Source: Magnetospirillum sp.
GTDB taxonomy: Bacteria > Pseudomonadota > Alphaproteobacteria > Rhodospirillales > Magnetospirillaceae
Direction of reading: 5' to 3'
Assembly (NCBI GenBank): GCA_024707145.1
Contig: JANQAI010000008.1
Span: forward strand, 310,001-374,000
DNA length: 64,000 nt
Part shown: positions 28,693-39,222 of the stretch, in pieces
Layout: each line of letters starts with the position of its first letter
Position numbering within the stretch: the first letter of the stretch is position 1
The notes under the pieces: model-generated
What the model was told of the DNA's origin: nothing
What the model saw: only the letters and a program-made list of their open reading frames with translations
Database searches by the model: none
Position numbers and translations under genes: made by a program

Positions 28693-28724
28693 ACGACAGC
28701 TGCCGAGCCTTCATACGAATTCGG

Positions 28725-28757
28725 CGAGGGCGGGGTTGTTCCCGCCCTCGTCCTTTT
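28725..28757. terminator. Bidirectional terminator between pit and leuA
   Basis: A ten-pair stem CGAGGGCGGG with its complement, six-base loop, then TCCTTTTT. It lies between convergent stops. Confidence 0.88.
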
Positions 28758-30410
28758 TCACAGCCGGTTGACCGCGCGGGCCACCGCCATCAACGCCGCC
28801 ATGGTGACGCTGGCGTCCCGGGCGGCGCCGTGGACCAGCCCCTGGGGCCCGGCCACCGCCACGTAGCTGGCGGCCTGGGCTTCCGAGCCCTGGCCGACGG
28901 CGTGCTCGTGGTAGTCCTTCACCTGCACCTTCACCCCCAAATCCTTTTCCAGGGCATGGACGAAGGCGTCGACCGGGCCGGCGCCGGAACCGGAGATGGT
29001 GCGCTCGGCCCCCTGCCAGCGCACGGTAGCGGTCAGCGAGCGGGCGCCCTTGCCGGCCGGCACGGTGGAATAATCCACCACCTCCAGCTTGCCCGGCCCC
29101 AGATAGGTACGCTCGAAGAAGACGTAGATTTCCTCCGGGCTCAGTTCCCGCCCCTCACGGTCGGCCACCTGCTGCACCACCCGGGCGAATTCCGCCTGCA
29201 TGGCCTTGGGCAGTTCCAGACCGTGGTCGCGCTCCAGCACATAGGCGACGCCGCCCTTGCCCGACTGGCTGTTGATGCGGATCACCGCCTCGTAGGTCCG
29301 GCCCACGTCGGCCGGATCGATGGGCAGGTAGGGCACCTCCCACACCGCGTCGTTGGCCTTCTTGCGGGCGGAGAAGCCCTTCTTGATGGCGTCCTGGTGC
29401 GAACCGGAGAAGGCGGTGTAGACCAGTTCGCCAGCATAGGGATGGCGCTGGTGTACGGGCAGGCCCGTGCATTCCTCCGCCACCTGACGGATGGAGTCGA
29501 TGTTGGACAAATCCAGGCCGGGATTGACGCCCTGGGTGAACAGGTTCAGGGCCAGGGTGCAGACGTCCACGTTGCCGGTGCGCTCGCCATTGCCGAACAG
29601 GGTGCCCTCGACCCGGTCGGCCCCGGCCATCACCGCCAGTTCGGCCGCCGCCACGCCGGTGCCGCGGTCGTTGTGCGGGTGTACCGACAAGATCAGGTTC
29701 TCGCGCCCCTTCACCGTGCGGCCGAACCACTCGATGACGTCGGCATAGATGTTGGGGGTGCTCATCTCCACCGTCGCCGGCAGGTTGACGATCATTCTGC
29801 GGCCGGGCGCGGCACCCCAGGCCTCGGCCACCGCCTCGACGATCTCCACGGCGAATTCCGGCTCGGTGCCGGTGAAGCTTTCCGGGCTGTACTGGAACAC
29901 CACCTCGCCGTCCTTGCGCGCCGCCGACAATTCCCGCACCAGCCGCACACCGCCCAGGGCCAGGTCGATACAGCCCTGGCGATCGAAGCCGAACACCACC
30001 CGGCGCTGTACCTCCGAGGTCGAGTTGTAGAGGTGGACGATGGCCTTCTTGGCCCCTTCCAGCGCCTCGAAACTGCGGCGGATCAGATCCTCGCGCGACT
30101 GGGTCAGGATCTGGATGGTGACGTCGTCGGGGATGTGCCCGCCCTCGATCAGATGGCGGATGAAATCGTAATCGGTCTGCGAAGCGGCGGGGAAGCCCAC
30201 CTCGATTTCCTTGAAGCCCATGCGCACCAGGGTATTCCACAGGCGCATCTTGCGCTCGGTATCCATGGGGTCGATCAGGGCCTGGTTGCCGTCCCGCAGA
30301 TCGACGCTGCACCAGATGGGCGGCTGGGCGATCACCGCGTCGGGCCAGCGGCGATCGGCCAATTTGATGGTGGGATAGGGACGGTACTTGGATTGGGCGT
30401 CGGTCTTCAT
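28758..30410 (-). CDS. leuA: 2-isopropylmalate synthase LeuA (long type)
   Basis: A 550-residue enzyme condensing acetyl-CoA with 2-ketoisovalerate, the first step of leucine synthesis. The HMGL-like TIM barrel has CSVDLRDGNQAL (34-45) and the metal-binding HPHNDRGTG. The C-terminal allosteric domain, which binds leucine for feedback inhibition, has SGSGAGPVDAFVHAL. This is the longer LeuA type of alphaproteobacteria and actinobacteria. The ATG at 30410 has AAGGAG upstream; an ATG at 30449 lacks one. A leader peptide and hairpin upstream suggest attenuation. Confidence 0.97.
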   Translation of the reverse strand: MKTDAQSKYRPYPTIKLADRRWPDAVIAQPPIWCSVDLRDGNQALIDPMDTERKMRLWNTLVRMGFKEIEVGFPAASQTDYDFIRHLIEGGHIPDDVTIQILTQSREDLIRRSFEALEGAKKAIVHLYNSTSEVQRRVVFGFDRQGCIDLALGGVRLVRELSAARKDGEVVFQYSPESFTGTEPEFAVEIVEAVAEAWGAAPGRRMIVNLPATVEMSTPNIYADVIEWFGRTVKGRENLILSVHPHNDRGTGVAAAELAVMAGADRVEGTLFGNGERTGNVDVCTLALNLFTQGVNPGLDLSNIDSIRQVAEECTGLPVHQRHPYAGELVYTAFSGSHQDAIKKGFSARKKANDAVWEVPYLPIDPADVGRTYEAVIRINSQSGKGGVAYVLERDHGLELPKAMQAEFARVVQQVADREGRELSPEEIYVFFERTYLGPGKLEVVDYSTVPAGKGARSLTATVRWQGAERTISGSGAGPVDAFVHALEKDLGVKVQVKDYHEHAVGQGSEAQAASYVAVAGPQGLVHGAARDASVTMAALMAVARAVNRL

Positions 30411-30446
30411 GGCGCCGAAACTCCTTGGTCGAATGGTCTGCTGCGG

Positions 30447-30475
30447 CAAAATGGCGCGGCCCGCTCACGGCCGCC
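30447..30475 (-). terminator. Candidate attenuator hairpin ahead of leuA
   Basis: GCGGCC and GGCCGC pair around a seven-base loop, and ATTTTG follows on the minus strand. It lies between the leader ORF and leuA. Sequence just after the leader's last codons (CGGCGGTCGCCGG) could pair with the hairpin's 5' arm as an antiterminator. Inferred by eye. Confidence 0.4.
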
Positions 30476-30493
30476 GGACGCCCGCGCGGGCGA

Positions 30494-30589
30494 TCAGCTC
30501 CGGCGACCGCCGCTTAGTCGCAGCAGTTCACCCCGCGCACGGATGGCGGCAGTGGAACGGCTCGGACCGAAGACGATAATGGGAAACAT
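30494..30589 (-). CDS. Candidate leuA leader peptide (31 aa)
   Basis: A 31-codon frame upstream of leuA reading MFPIIVFGPSRSTAAI and then RARGELLRLSGGRRS. Three leucines occur within four codons (CTG CTG CGA CTA); CTA is a rare codon in a genome this GC-rich, as expected for a regulatory stall site. A terminator-like hairpin follows before leuA. There are few Leu codons compared with enteric leader peptides, so moderate doubt remains. Confidence 0.4.
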   Translation of the reverse strand: MFPIIVFGPSRSTAAIRARGELLRLSGGRRS

Positions 30590-30785
30590 GATACCTGACC
30601 CTGAAAAACCCTGGCTGCAATGCGCGTACGCGAAACCCCGGCGTCGAGTTACGACACCGGGCCGGTAAGCAGCAGCAGGGCGAAGGTCTTGGTCATCATG
30701 GAAGAAACGATGCCAGAGCCGAGCCCCCCTCGTCAACCATGGCGACAAGGATTATGTTTAAGGCCACCCACAAGGGAGGATAAGG

Positions 30786-31406
30786 ATGATCGACCTGTAC
30801 ACCTGGGGCACCCCCAACGGCCGCAAGGCCTCCATCATGCTGGAAGAGGTGGGGCTGCCCTATGCGGTGCATCCTGTCGACATCTCCAAGGGCGACCAGT
30901 TCACCCCGGACTTCGTGGCGATCAATCCCAATTCGAAAATTCCCGCCATCGTCGACCAGGACGGTCCCGGCGGCAAGCCGCTGGCGGTGTTCGAATCGGG
31001 CGCCATCCTCATCTATTTGGCGGAGAAGACCGGCCGCTTCCTGCCCGCCGACCCGGTAGGCCGTTATACCGTGCTGGAATGGCTGATGTTCCAGATGGGC
31101 GGCGTCGGCCCCATGTTCGGCCAGAACCACCACTTCCGCCGCTTCGCCCCCGAACAGATCCCCTACGCCATCGAGCGCTACACCAAGGAGACCAAGCGCC
31201 TGTATGGCGTGCTGGACACGCGCCTAGGCCAGACGGAATACGTGGCCGGGGCCTATTCCATCGCCGACATGGCCATTTTCCCGTGGTGCCAACGCGCCGA
31301 TTGGCAAGGGGTGGACCTGGCCGCCGAGTTCCCGAACGTCAAGCGCTGGTACGATTCCATCGCCGCCCGCCCGCAAGTGCAAAAAGGAATGAGCGTTCCG
31401 GGTTGA
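30786..31406 (+). CDS. Glutathione S-transferase family protein (YfcG/YghU-like)
   Basis: A 206-residue two-domain GST. The thioredoxin-fold N-domain has LYTWGTPNGRKASIMLEE, with the TPNG-type active region of the Nu class, and the ESGAILIYLAEK glutathione-binding turn. The helical C-domain ends with WYDSIAARPQVQKG. Nu-class members act as disulfide-bond reductases or glutathione-linked oxidoreductases; substrate unknown. AGGAGG lies directly upstream of the ATG. Confidence 0.93.
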   Translation: MIDLYTWGTPNGRKASIMLEEVGLPYAVHPVDISKGDQFTPDFVAINPNSKIPAIVDQDGPGGKPLAVFESGAILIYLAEKTGRFLPADPVGRYTVLEWLMFQMGGVGPMFGQNHHFRRFAPEQIPYAIERYTKETKRLYGVLDTRLGQTEYVAGAYSIADMAIFPWCQRADWQGVDLAAEFPNVKRWYDSIAARPQVQKGMSVPG

Positions 31407-31471
31407 CGCCCGCAACCCACTCCGCTAGAAACGTCCGTCCAGCCACGGACCTACCGTGACACCGGCCCTGC

Positions 31472-31564
31472 GGAGGGATGGGTGAGTGGCTGAAACCAAC
31501 GGTTTGCTAAACCGTCGTACAGGGTAAACCTGTACCGCGGGTTCGAATCCCGCTCCCTCCGCCA
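31472..31564 (+). tRNA. tRNA-Ser(GCT)
   Basis: The acceptor arms GGAGGGA and TCCCTCC pair. The anticodon loop TTGCTAA gives anticodon GCT (codons AGC/AGU). There is a long variable arm typical of serine tRNA, the T arm GGGTTCGAATCCC, and an encoded CCA end. Confidence 0.97.
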
Positions 31565-31868
31565 CTTTCGCTCCGGTTCGCCCAGCTAGTGGGCTTTCGC
31601 TCGTCCACGGTGTTTACGCTTCAACACCCAGTCGGGCACGCTCGATACCCAGGCCCACTCATCGACGATTGCGCAGCAATTGCGGGCAGGCGCCCGTCTG
31701 TTTGCGCATCTTTTCCGCCATTCGTGTGCCTCAGCAGAGAGGGGCGATGACGAATCGCTAGCGGGTCCGGTGTGGATTCGCCGTTCCCCCCGTCATATGT
31801 TGGACATCCGAACGCCTTGCCGGCGCCGGGGTCCGGGGCCTGCCCAGCGTGCCGTGAGAGCGCCTGTG
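31565..31868. other. 304-bp gap after tRNA-Ser
   Basis: No gene, strong hairpin or attachment-site duplication of the tRNA 3' end is visible. Base composition is a little less GC-rich than the flanks. It may be an old insertion scar next to a tRNA, but nothing in it shows this. Confidence 0.4.
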
Positions 31869-34954
<3,086 letters not shown>

Positions 34955-34996
34955 GCCCCCCCCCGGGGCGCCCGCCGGACCTCGGCGGCCAACGCC

Positions 34997-35293
34997 TCAC
35001 CCTTTCAGGTTGACCTCCACCAGCACGCTGTCCGCCTCGAACACCGCCTCATGCCACGCATGGGCACGAAGCCGCACCACACTTCCCGGCGTCAGCGGGA
35101 AGGTGCCGTCGGCAGTGGTGAGAATAACCCTGCCTTCCAGCACCAGGATGAACTCCTCGTGCTCATGGTGGTGGCGAGGGGCGGTCGTGCCGGCAGGCAC
35201 GGCCACCCGTTTCAGGTCGGCGCCCTCGCCGGGAAACAGGGTGCGGCGGACGGCGTTGGTTTCCTCAGCCGGCAGATCGTCCCAGCGGCACAC
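34997..35293 (-). CDS. Cupin-domain protein
   Basis: A 98-residue single-cupin protein. The metal-binding cupin motif 1 is strong (HHHEHEEF, 41-48, followed by VLEGRV), and motif 2 has PGSVVRLRAHAWHEA. A small metal-binding barrel; function not predictable. A longer N terminus with another start is possible. It sits alone between the helicase fusion (convergent) and the histidine kinase. Confidence 0.83.
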   Translation of the reverse strand: MCRWDDLPAEETNAVRRTLFPGEGADLKRVAVPAGTTAPRHHHEHEEFILVLEGRVILTTADGTFPLTPGSVVRLRAHAWHEAVFEADSVLVEVNLKG

Positions 35294-35385
35294 GACGGTT
35301 TCGTCTCCCAGGATGCTCCAGGCGCATCCTAGCGTCCCGGGGCGGCCTTACCTCTGCGGCTTGTGGAAAAAGGGCCGTGGTCCGG

Positions 35386-36894
35386 TCAAGCCACTTGGGG
35401 CTGAGTGCGGATTTCCGCCTTCCCGTCCGCCACCGCCGCCGGCAGGGTGCAGACGAAGCGGGTGCCGCCTTCGGCCAGGGGTTCGGCGCGGATGGTTCCA
35501 CCGTGGCGCTCGACGATGCGGCGGCAGATGGCCAGGCCGATGCCGCGGCCGGAATACTGGCCGCCAGTATGCAGGCGGCGGAAGATCATGAAAATTTCGT
35601 CCGCCCGCTCGGGATCAATGCCGATGCCGTTGTCGCTGATGCGGAACTCCACCATGTCGCCCTGCGGCACCCAATCCAGGCGGATCTGCGGGACCACGTC
35701 GGGGCGGCGGAACTTGACGGCGTTGCCCAGGATATTCTGGAACAGCAGCATCAACTGGATCTGATCGCCGTGCACGGCGGGCAGCGGCGGGATGGCGATC
35801 TCGGCCCCCGACTGGCGCACCGCGTCGCCCAGGTTGTCGAGCGCCGCCTGCACCACCGGCCCCATGTCCACGTTCCGGAAGGCCTGCCCTTTGGCGTCGA
35901 TGCGCGAGAAGTCCAGCAAGCCCTGGATCTGCATGGACATGCGCTTGCCGCCCTCGACGATGAAGTCGATGAACTGGTCGGCGTCCTCGCCCAGCTTGCC
36001 CTTGTAGCGCTTCTCCAGCAATTGGGCGAAACCGACCACAGTACGCAACGGCTCCTGCAGATCGTGGGAAGCGATGTAGGCGAAACGCTCCAGGTCGGTG
36101 TTGGAGGCGGCCAGTTGGTTGATGGTGTGGCGCAGTTCGTCCTCGCGCCGCCAAATGGTCTCGGCCATGGCGACGAAGGCCTGCTCGACCCGGGCGATCT
36201 CGCGCGCCGGCTGATCCAGCGGGGCGATCTCGCGCCTGCCCTTGCGCAGTTGCTCCACCGCCTCGCCCAGTTGCAGGAAATCGGCGGTGAGCCGCCGCGA
36301 TATCCACAAGGCACAGACGGTGCCCACCACGATGGCCGAGAGGATGTAGAAAATGCCCTCGACCAGCGTGGAGTGGATGTTGGCGATCTCCTCCTGCTGG
36401 TCCAGCGCCACGCGGGCCCAGCCGATCACCCGGTCCTGCGCCATCACCGGCATGGCGACCTCGACCATGCGGGCGGTTTCAACCACCGTGCGCAACGCGG
36501 GCGCCCCCGACAGGATGTCCATGCTGGTGGGGTCGGAGACGTAGAAGCCGATGCGGTCGCGGTCGGTATGGGCCAGCACCTGACCGCGCGGATCCACCAC
36601 CATGGCATACAGGAGGTGGGGATGGCTGCGCAGCGAGCGCACCACCTCGGACAGGCCGCGCACGTCGTCGGCCAGCACCCACGACACCGAATTGACGGCG
36701 ATCACCCGGGCCAGGCCAGTGGCACGGGTGTGGCTCTGCCCCTTCAGGAAGACCATCTGCCGGTGCACCAGGTCGGCCACGAACAAAGTCATCAGCACCG
36801 CATGCACCACGGCGATGCTGACCACCAGCCGGCGGCGGATGGACCCGGCCAGCAACTCGCGGCTTTTCGCCCGGAAGAGTCCCCACCAGCTCAT
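35386..36894 (-). CDS. Membrane-bound sensor histidine kinase
   Basis: A 502-residue kinase. The first membrane segment is about 23-42, a periplasmic sensor domain about 45-180, the second segment about 181-199, then a HAMP-like linker. The phospho-acceptor His is H277 in the bacteriophytochrome-type H-box FAYIASHDLQEPLRT. The ATP-binding domain has the N box (FQNILGNAVKF), DNGIGID and GRGIGLAIC. Its ATG overlaps the stop of the PhnD-like lipoprotein gene, so the lipoprotein probably feeds ligand information to it. No response regulator lies nearby. Confidence 0.94.
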   Translation of the reverse strand: MSWWGLFRAKSRELLAGSIRRRLVVSIAVVHAVLMTLFVADLVHRQMVFLKGQSHTRATGLARVIAVNSVSWVLADDVRGLSEVVRSLRSHPHLLYAMVVDPRGQVLAHTDRDRIGFYVSDPTSMDILSGAPALRTVVETARMVEVAMPVMAQDRVIGWARVALDQQEEIANIHSTLVEGIFYILSAIVVGTVCALWISRRLTADFLQLGEAVEQLRKGRREIAPLDQPAREIARVEQAFVAMAETIWRREDELRHTINQLAASNTDLERFAYIASHDLQEPLRTVVGFAQLLEKRYKGKLGEDADQFIDFIVEGGKRMSMQIQGLLDFSRIDAKGQAFRNVDMGPVVQAALDNLGDAVRQSGAEIAIPPLPAVHGDQIQLMLLFQNILGNAVKFRRPDVVPQIRLDWVPQGDMVEFRISDNGIGIDPERADEIFMIFRRLHTGGQYSGRGIGLAICRRIVERHGGTIRAEPLAEGGTRFVCTLPAAVADGKAEIRTQPQVA

Positions 36895-37811
36895 GGCAGC
36901 GCCACCTCGCGAACGGTCTGGCTGAAGGTGCGCAGGAACTGCTGCACCGGTTCGTAGGTGGCGCCGTCGGCCGCCTCGAACCCGGCCACCAGCATATGGT
37001 CGAGCACCCGGCGCCCCTCGGGGGCGTCACGCATGCCGGCCAGGATTTCCCGCAGCCGCCCCACCAGCTCGGGCGGCACGTCGTCGCGCGCCACCCAGCC
37101 GTTGTTGGGCAGGCTGGGGGTTTCCCACCGCACCGTCAGTTCGGCCGCCTTGGCCGGCTCGTCCCGCTGGAAGCGGGCCCAGGCCAGCGGCCAGGTGGTG
37201 CCCGCCGCCGCCTTGCCCAGGAAGACGTTGAGGATGGCCGATTCCTCGGAGCCCACGTAGCGGTTGTCCAGGTCCTTGCCGACGTCCAGCCCATGGCGGC
37301 GGAAGAAGTCCTGGGGCAGCAGGGTGGAGGCCAGGGCGCTGTTGGCGGGATAGCTGACAGCCTTGCCCTTGAGGTCGTCCACCTCGCGCACCGGGCTGTC
37401 GCGGCGGACCAGGATCAGGCCGCGGAACTGGGCGTCGTCGCTCATCTTGGCGAAGATACGGTAGCCGTTGGGCACCGCCATCACCGTCTGGTACGGGTTG
37501 GCCAGGGCGAAGTCGAGGTTGCGGTAATACAGTTTCTGCTCGAAGGATTCGTAGTCCCGCGACGCCTCCAGCTTGAGCTTGGCCCCTTCCAGCCGGGCAT
37601 TCACGTAGTCCACCAGCGGCTGATAGACGGCGAACAGGGTTTCCGGCGTGGCGAACGGACAACTGATCCGGTAGCTGCGTTCCGTCGCCGCCGACTTGAT
37701 GGTGTAGGTGGGATGGTAGTCCTGCGTGCCGCTGTCGTCGCAGCCCGGCAGGGATAACGCCAAGAGGACGACCCCCAGCAATCGGCGGACTGAGCCCCCA
37801 AGTCGAACCAT
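36891..37811 (-). CDS. PhnD-like phosphate/phosphonate-binding lipoprotein
   Basis: A 306-residue periplasmic binding-protein-fold lipoprotein. The signal peptide ends in the lipobox LPGC (C24). The PhnD-type strings PFATPETLFAVYQPLVDYVNARL, LALANPYQTV-like FALANPYQTVMA and DLKGKAVSYPA are clear. No ABC permease or ATPase is beside it; instead the sensor kinase gene overlaps it, pointing to a sensory role, not transport. Its ribosome-binding site lies within a perfect hairpin loop. The ligand (phosphate, phosphite, phosphonate or other oxyanion) is unknown. Confidence 0.88.
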   Translation of the reverse strand: MVRLGGSVRRLLGVVLLALSLPGCDDSGTQDYHPTYTIKSAATERSYRISCPFATPETLFAVYQPLVDYVNARLEGAKLKLEASRDYESFEQKLYYRNLDFALANPYQTVMAVPNGYRIFAKMSDDAQFRGLILVRRDSPVREVDDLKGKAVSYPANSALASTLLPQDFFRRHGLDVGKDLDNRYVGSEESAILNVFLGKAAAGTTWPLAWARFQRDEPAKAAELTVRWETPSLPNNGWVARDDVPPELVGRLREILAGMRDAPEGRRVLDHMLVAGFEAADGATYEPVQQFLRTFSQTVREVALP

Positions 37812-37832
37812 TTCACTACTCCCTGTAGTGAA
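37809..37832 (-). promoter_or_regulatory. Perfect hairpin holding the ribosome-binding site
   Basis: On the minus strand TTCACTAC-AGGGA-GTAGTGAA sits directly against the ATG of the PhnD-like gene. The Shine-Dalgarno AGGGAG lies in the loop and the first stem base. It could be a protein operator, or an RNA element controlling translation of the sensor operon. Confidence 0.55.
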
Positions 37833-38013
37833 GTTTTCCCCTTTCACCGGAGGAGCGCAACCAATTATCGCCATCGCCGGCACCGGACAGCTTTGCGGAG
37901 AATGCGCATCGGCGACGAAGGCCATGGCGCAACGCCCGGTTTTTGCGCAAGATACGGACAACAATCGCCCGGGCTCGCGCGGCCGGGGGCGGCGAAAAGC
38001 GGAGGCGCGCGGA

Positions 38014-38481
38014 ATGAAGGGGTGGATCGGCGCGGTCCTGACGGCGGCAGCGTTCTGGCTGGGGGGAAGCCAGGTCCTGTGGGCCGAGGAGAGGGTCTCC
38101 CAGGAACAGGTGGTGGCCTTCGTCGACAAGATGCTGGCCCATATCGAGGCGGTGGGCGAAGAGCAGGCCTTCGCCGATTTCAGCAACGTCAAGGGCCCCT
38201 GGATCCAGGGCGAGCTTTATCCCTTCTGCCACTCGCTGGCCGGCATCAACGTGGCCCACGGCGGCAATCCCAACATGGTGGGCAAGGGCGGCGTGCTGGA
38301 CATCCGCGATCCCGACGGCCGCTACGTCAACCGGCTGATCTTCGAAAAGGTGCTGAACGACGGCAAGGGCTGGGTGGAATACAAGTGGCCCAACTCCATC
38401 ACCAAGAAGATCGAGATGAAGGACGTCTACTCGGTCCTGGTGCACAACAAGTACATCTGCGGCTCCGGCCGCTACAAATAG
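38014..38481 (+). CDS. Secreted single-Cache-domain protein
   Basis: 155 residues with a signal peptide (1-24, ending LWAEE). The mature part matches the sCache_2-like pattern: AFADFSNVKGPWIQGELYPFCHSLAG, GKGGVLDIRDPDGRYVNRL, GKGWVEYKWPNSITKKIEMKDVY and a final ICGSGRYK. As a free periplasmic Cache protein it could bind a small organic ligand for a separate receptor. It is divergent from the PhnD-like/kinase operon. GGAGG is eight bases upstream of the ATG. Confidence 0.85.
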   Translation: MKGWIGAVLTAAAFWLGGSQVLWAEERVSQEQVVAFVDKMLAHIEAVGEEQAFADFSNVKGPWIQGELYPFCHSLAGINVAHGGNPNMVGKGGVLDIRDPDGRYVNRLIFEKVLNDGKGWVEYKWPNSITKKIEMKDVYSVLVHNKYICGSGRYK

Positions 38482-38589
38482 CGGGCACGGGCGAAATCCC
38501 CAGTGAAAACCGCCAGCGGTTGCATTATCGTTCCTGCGCGCGCCGGCTTGCCGCCGGCCCACCACGACCCCAGGGGAGAAGCTTTGACC

Positions 38590-39210
38590 ATGCGCCGTCT
38601 GATGACCGTGGCCGCCGCCGCGCTGAGCCTGAGTGCCTGCCAGACCGTCCAGAACACCGCCGGCACCCCCACCACCTACAACGATCCCGGCACCCTGGGG
38701 CCGGTCAAGGGCGTGGGCATCGAAAGCCAGGACATCATCAGCATGACCGACCAGATGATGCGCGACATGCTGACCGAGCCGCGCCTGGGCAATGCCGCCA
38801 CCCCGCCGAACGTCATCATCGACGGCGAGTACTTCGTCAACGAGAGCTCGTCGCGCATCAACCGCAATTCCATCACCGACCGCCTGCGCGTCGGCCTGCA
38901 GCGCGCCGCGCAGGGCCGCATGCAGTTCGTCGGCCGCCACTACGCCAACATGGTCCAGGCCGAACGCAACCTGAAGCGCCAGGGCGTGGTCGACCAGGGC
39001 AAGAATCCCGCCGCCCAGGCCCAGAAGGGCGGCGACTACCGCCTGGGTGGCCGCATCACCTCGCTGGATGCGCGCGACGCCAAGTCGGGCATGACCCAGC
39101 GCTATACCCAGATCGTGTTCGAGATGGCCGACCTGGAGAGCGGCGAGATCGTGTGGAGCGGCATCTACGAGTTCTCCAAGGCGGCTACCGACGATGTGAT
39201 CTATCGCTAG
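38590..39210 (+). CDS. lpoB: Penicillin-binding-protein activator LpoB
   Basis: A 206-residue outer-membrane lipoprotein with lipobox LSAC (C17). The fold pattern is that of LpoB: MTDQMMRDMLTEPRL, VIIDGEYFVNESSSRINRNSITDRLR and YRLGGRITSLDARDAKSG. In E. coli LpoB reaches through peptidoglycan to activate PBP1b; whether the same partner exists here is unknown. It heads a run of lipoprotein genes that includes YcfL, which is also LpoB's neighbour in enterics. Confidence 0.92.
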   Translation: MRRLMTVAAAALSLSACQTVQNTAGTPTTYNDPGTLGPVKGVGIESQDIISMTDQMMRDMLTEPRLGNAATPPNVIIDGEYFVNESSSRINRNSITDRLRVGLQRAAQGRMQFVGRHYANMVQAERNLKRQGVVDQGKNPAAQAQKGGDYRLGGRITSLDARDAKSGMTQRYTQIVFEMADLESGEIVWSGIYEFSKAATDDVIYR

Positions 39211-39222
39211 GCGAGGACCTTC

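Larger units (their letters stand above)
30411..30785. other. Divergent leuA / GST control region
   Basis: This 375-bp gap carries the leuA leader elements on the minus strand. On the plus strand the GST gene has AGGAGG right before its ATG. No clear promoter boxes were identified for either direction. Confidence 0.5.

Noticed and set aside
31565-31868. Prophage or island attachment site after tRNA-Ser
   Set aside because: No integrase gene and no second copy of the tRNA 3' end seen in the window.
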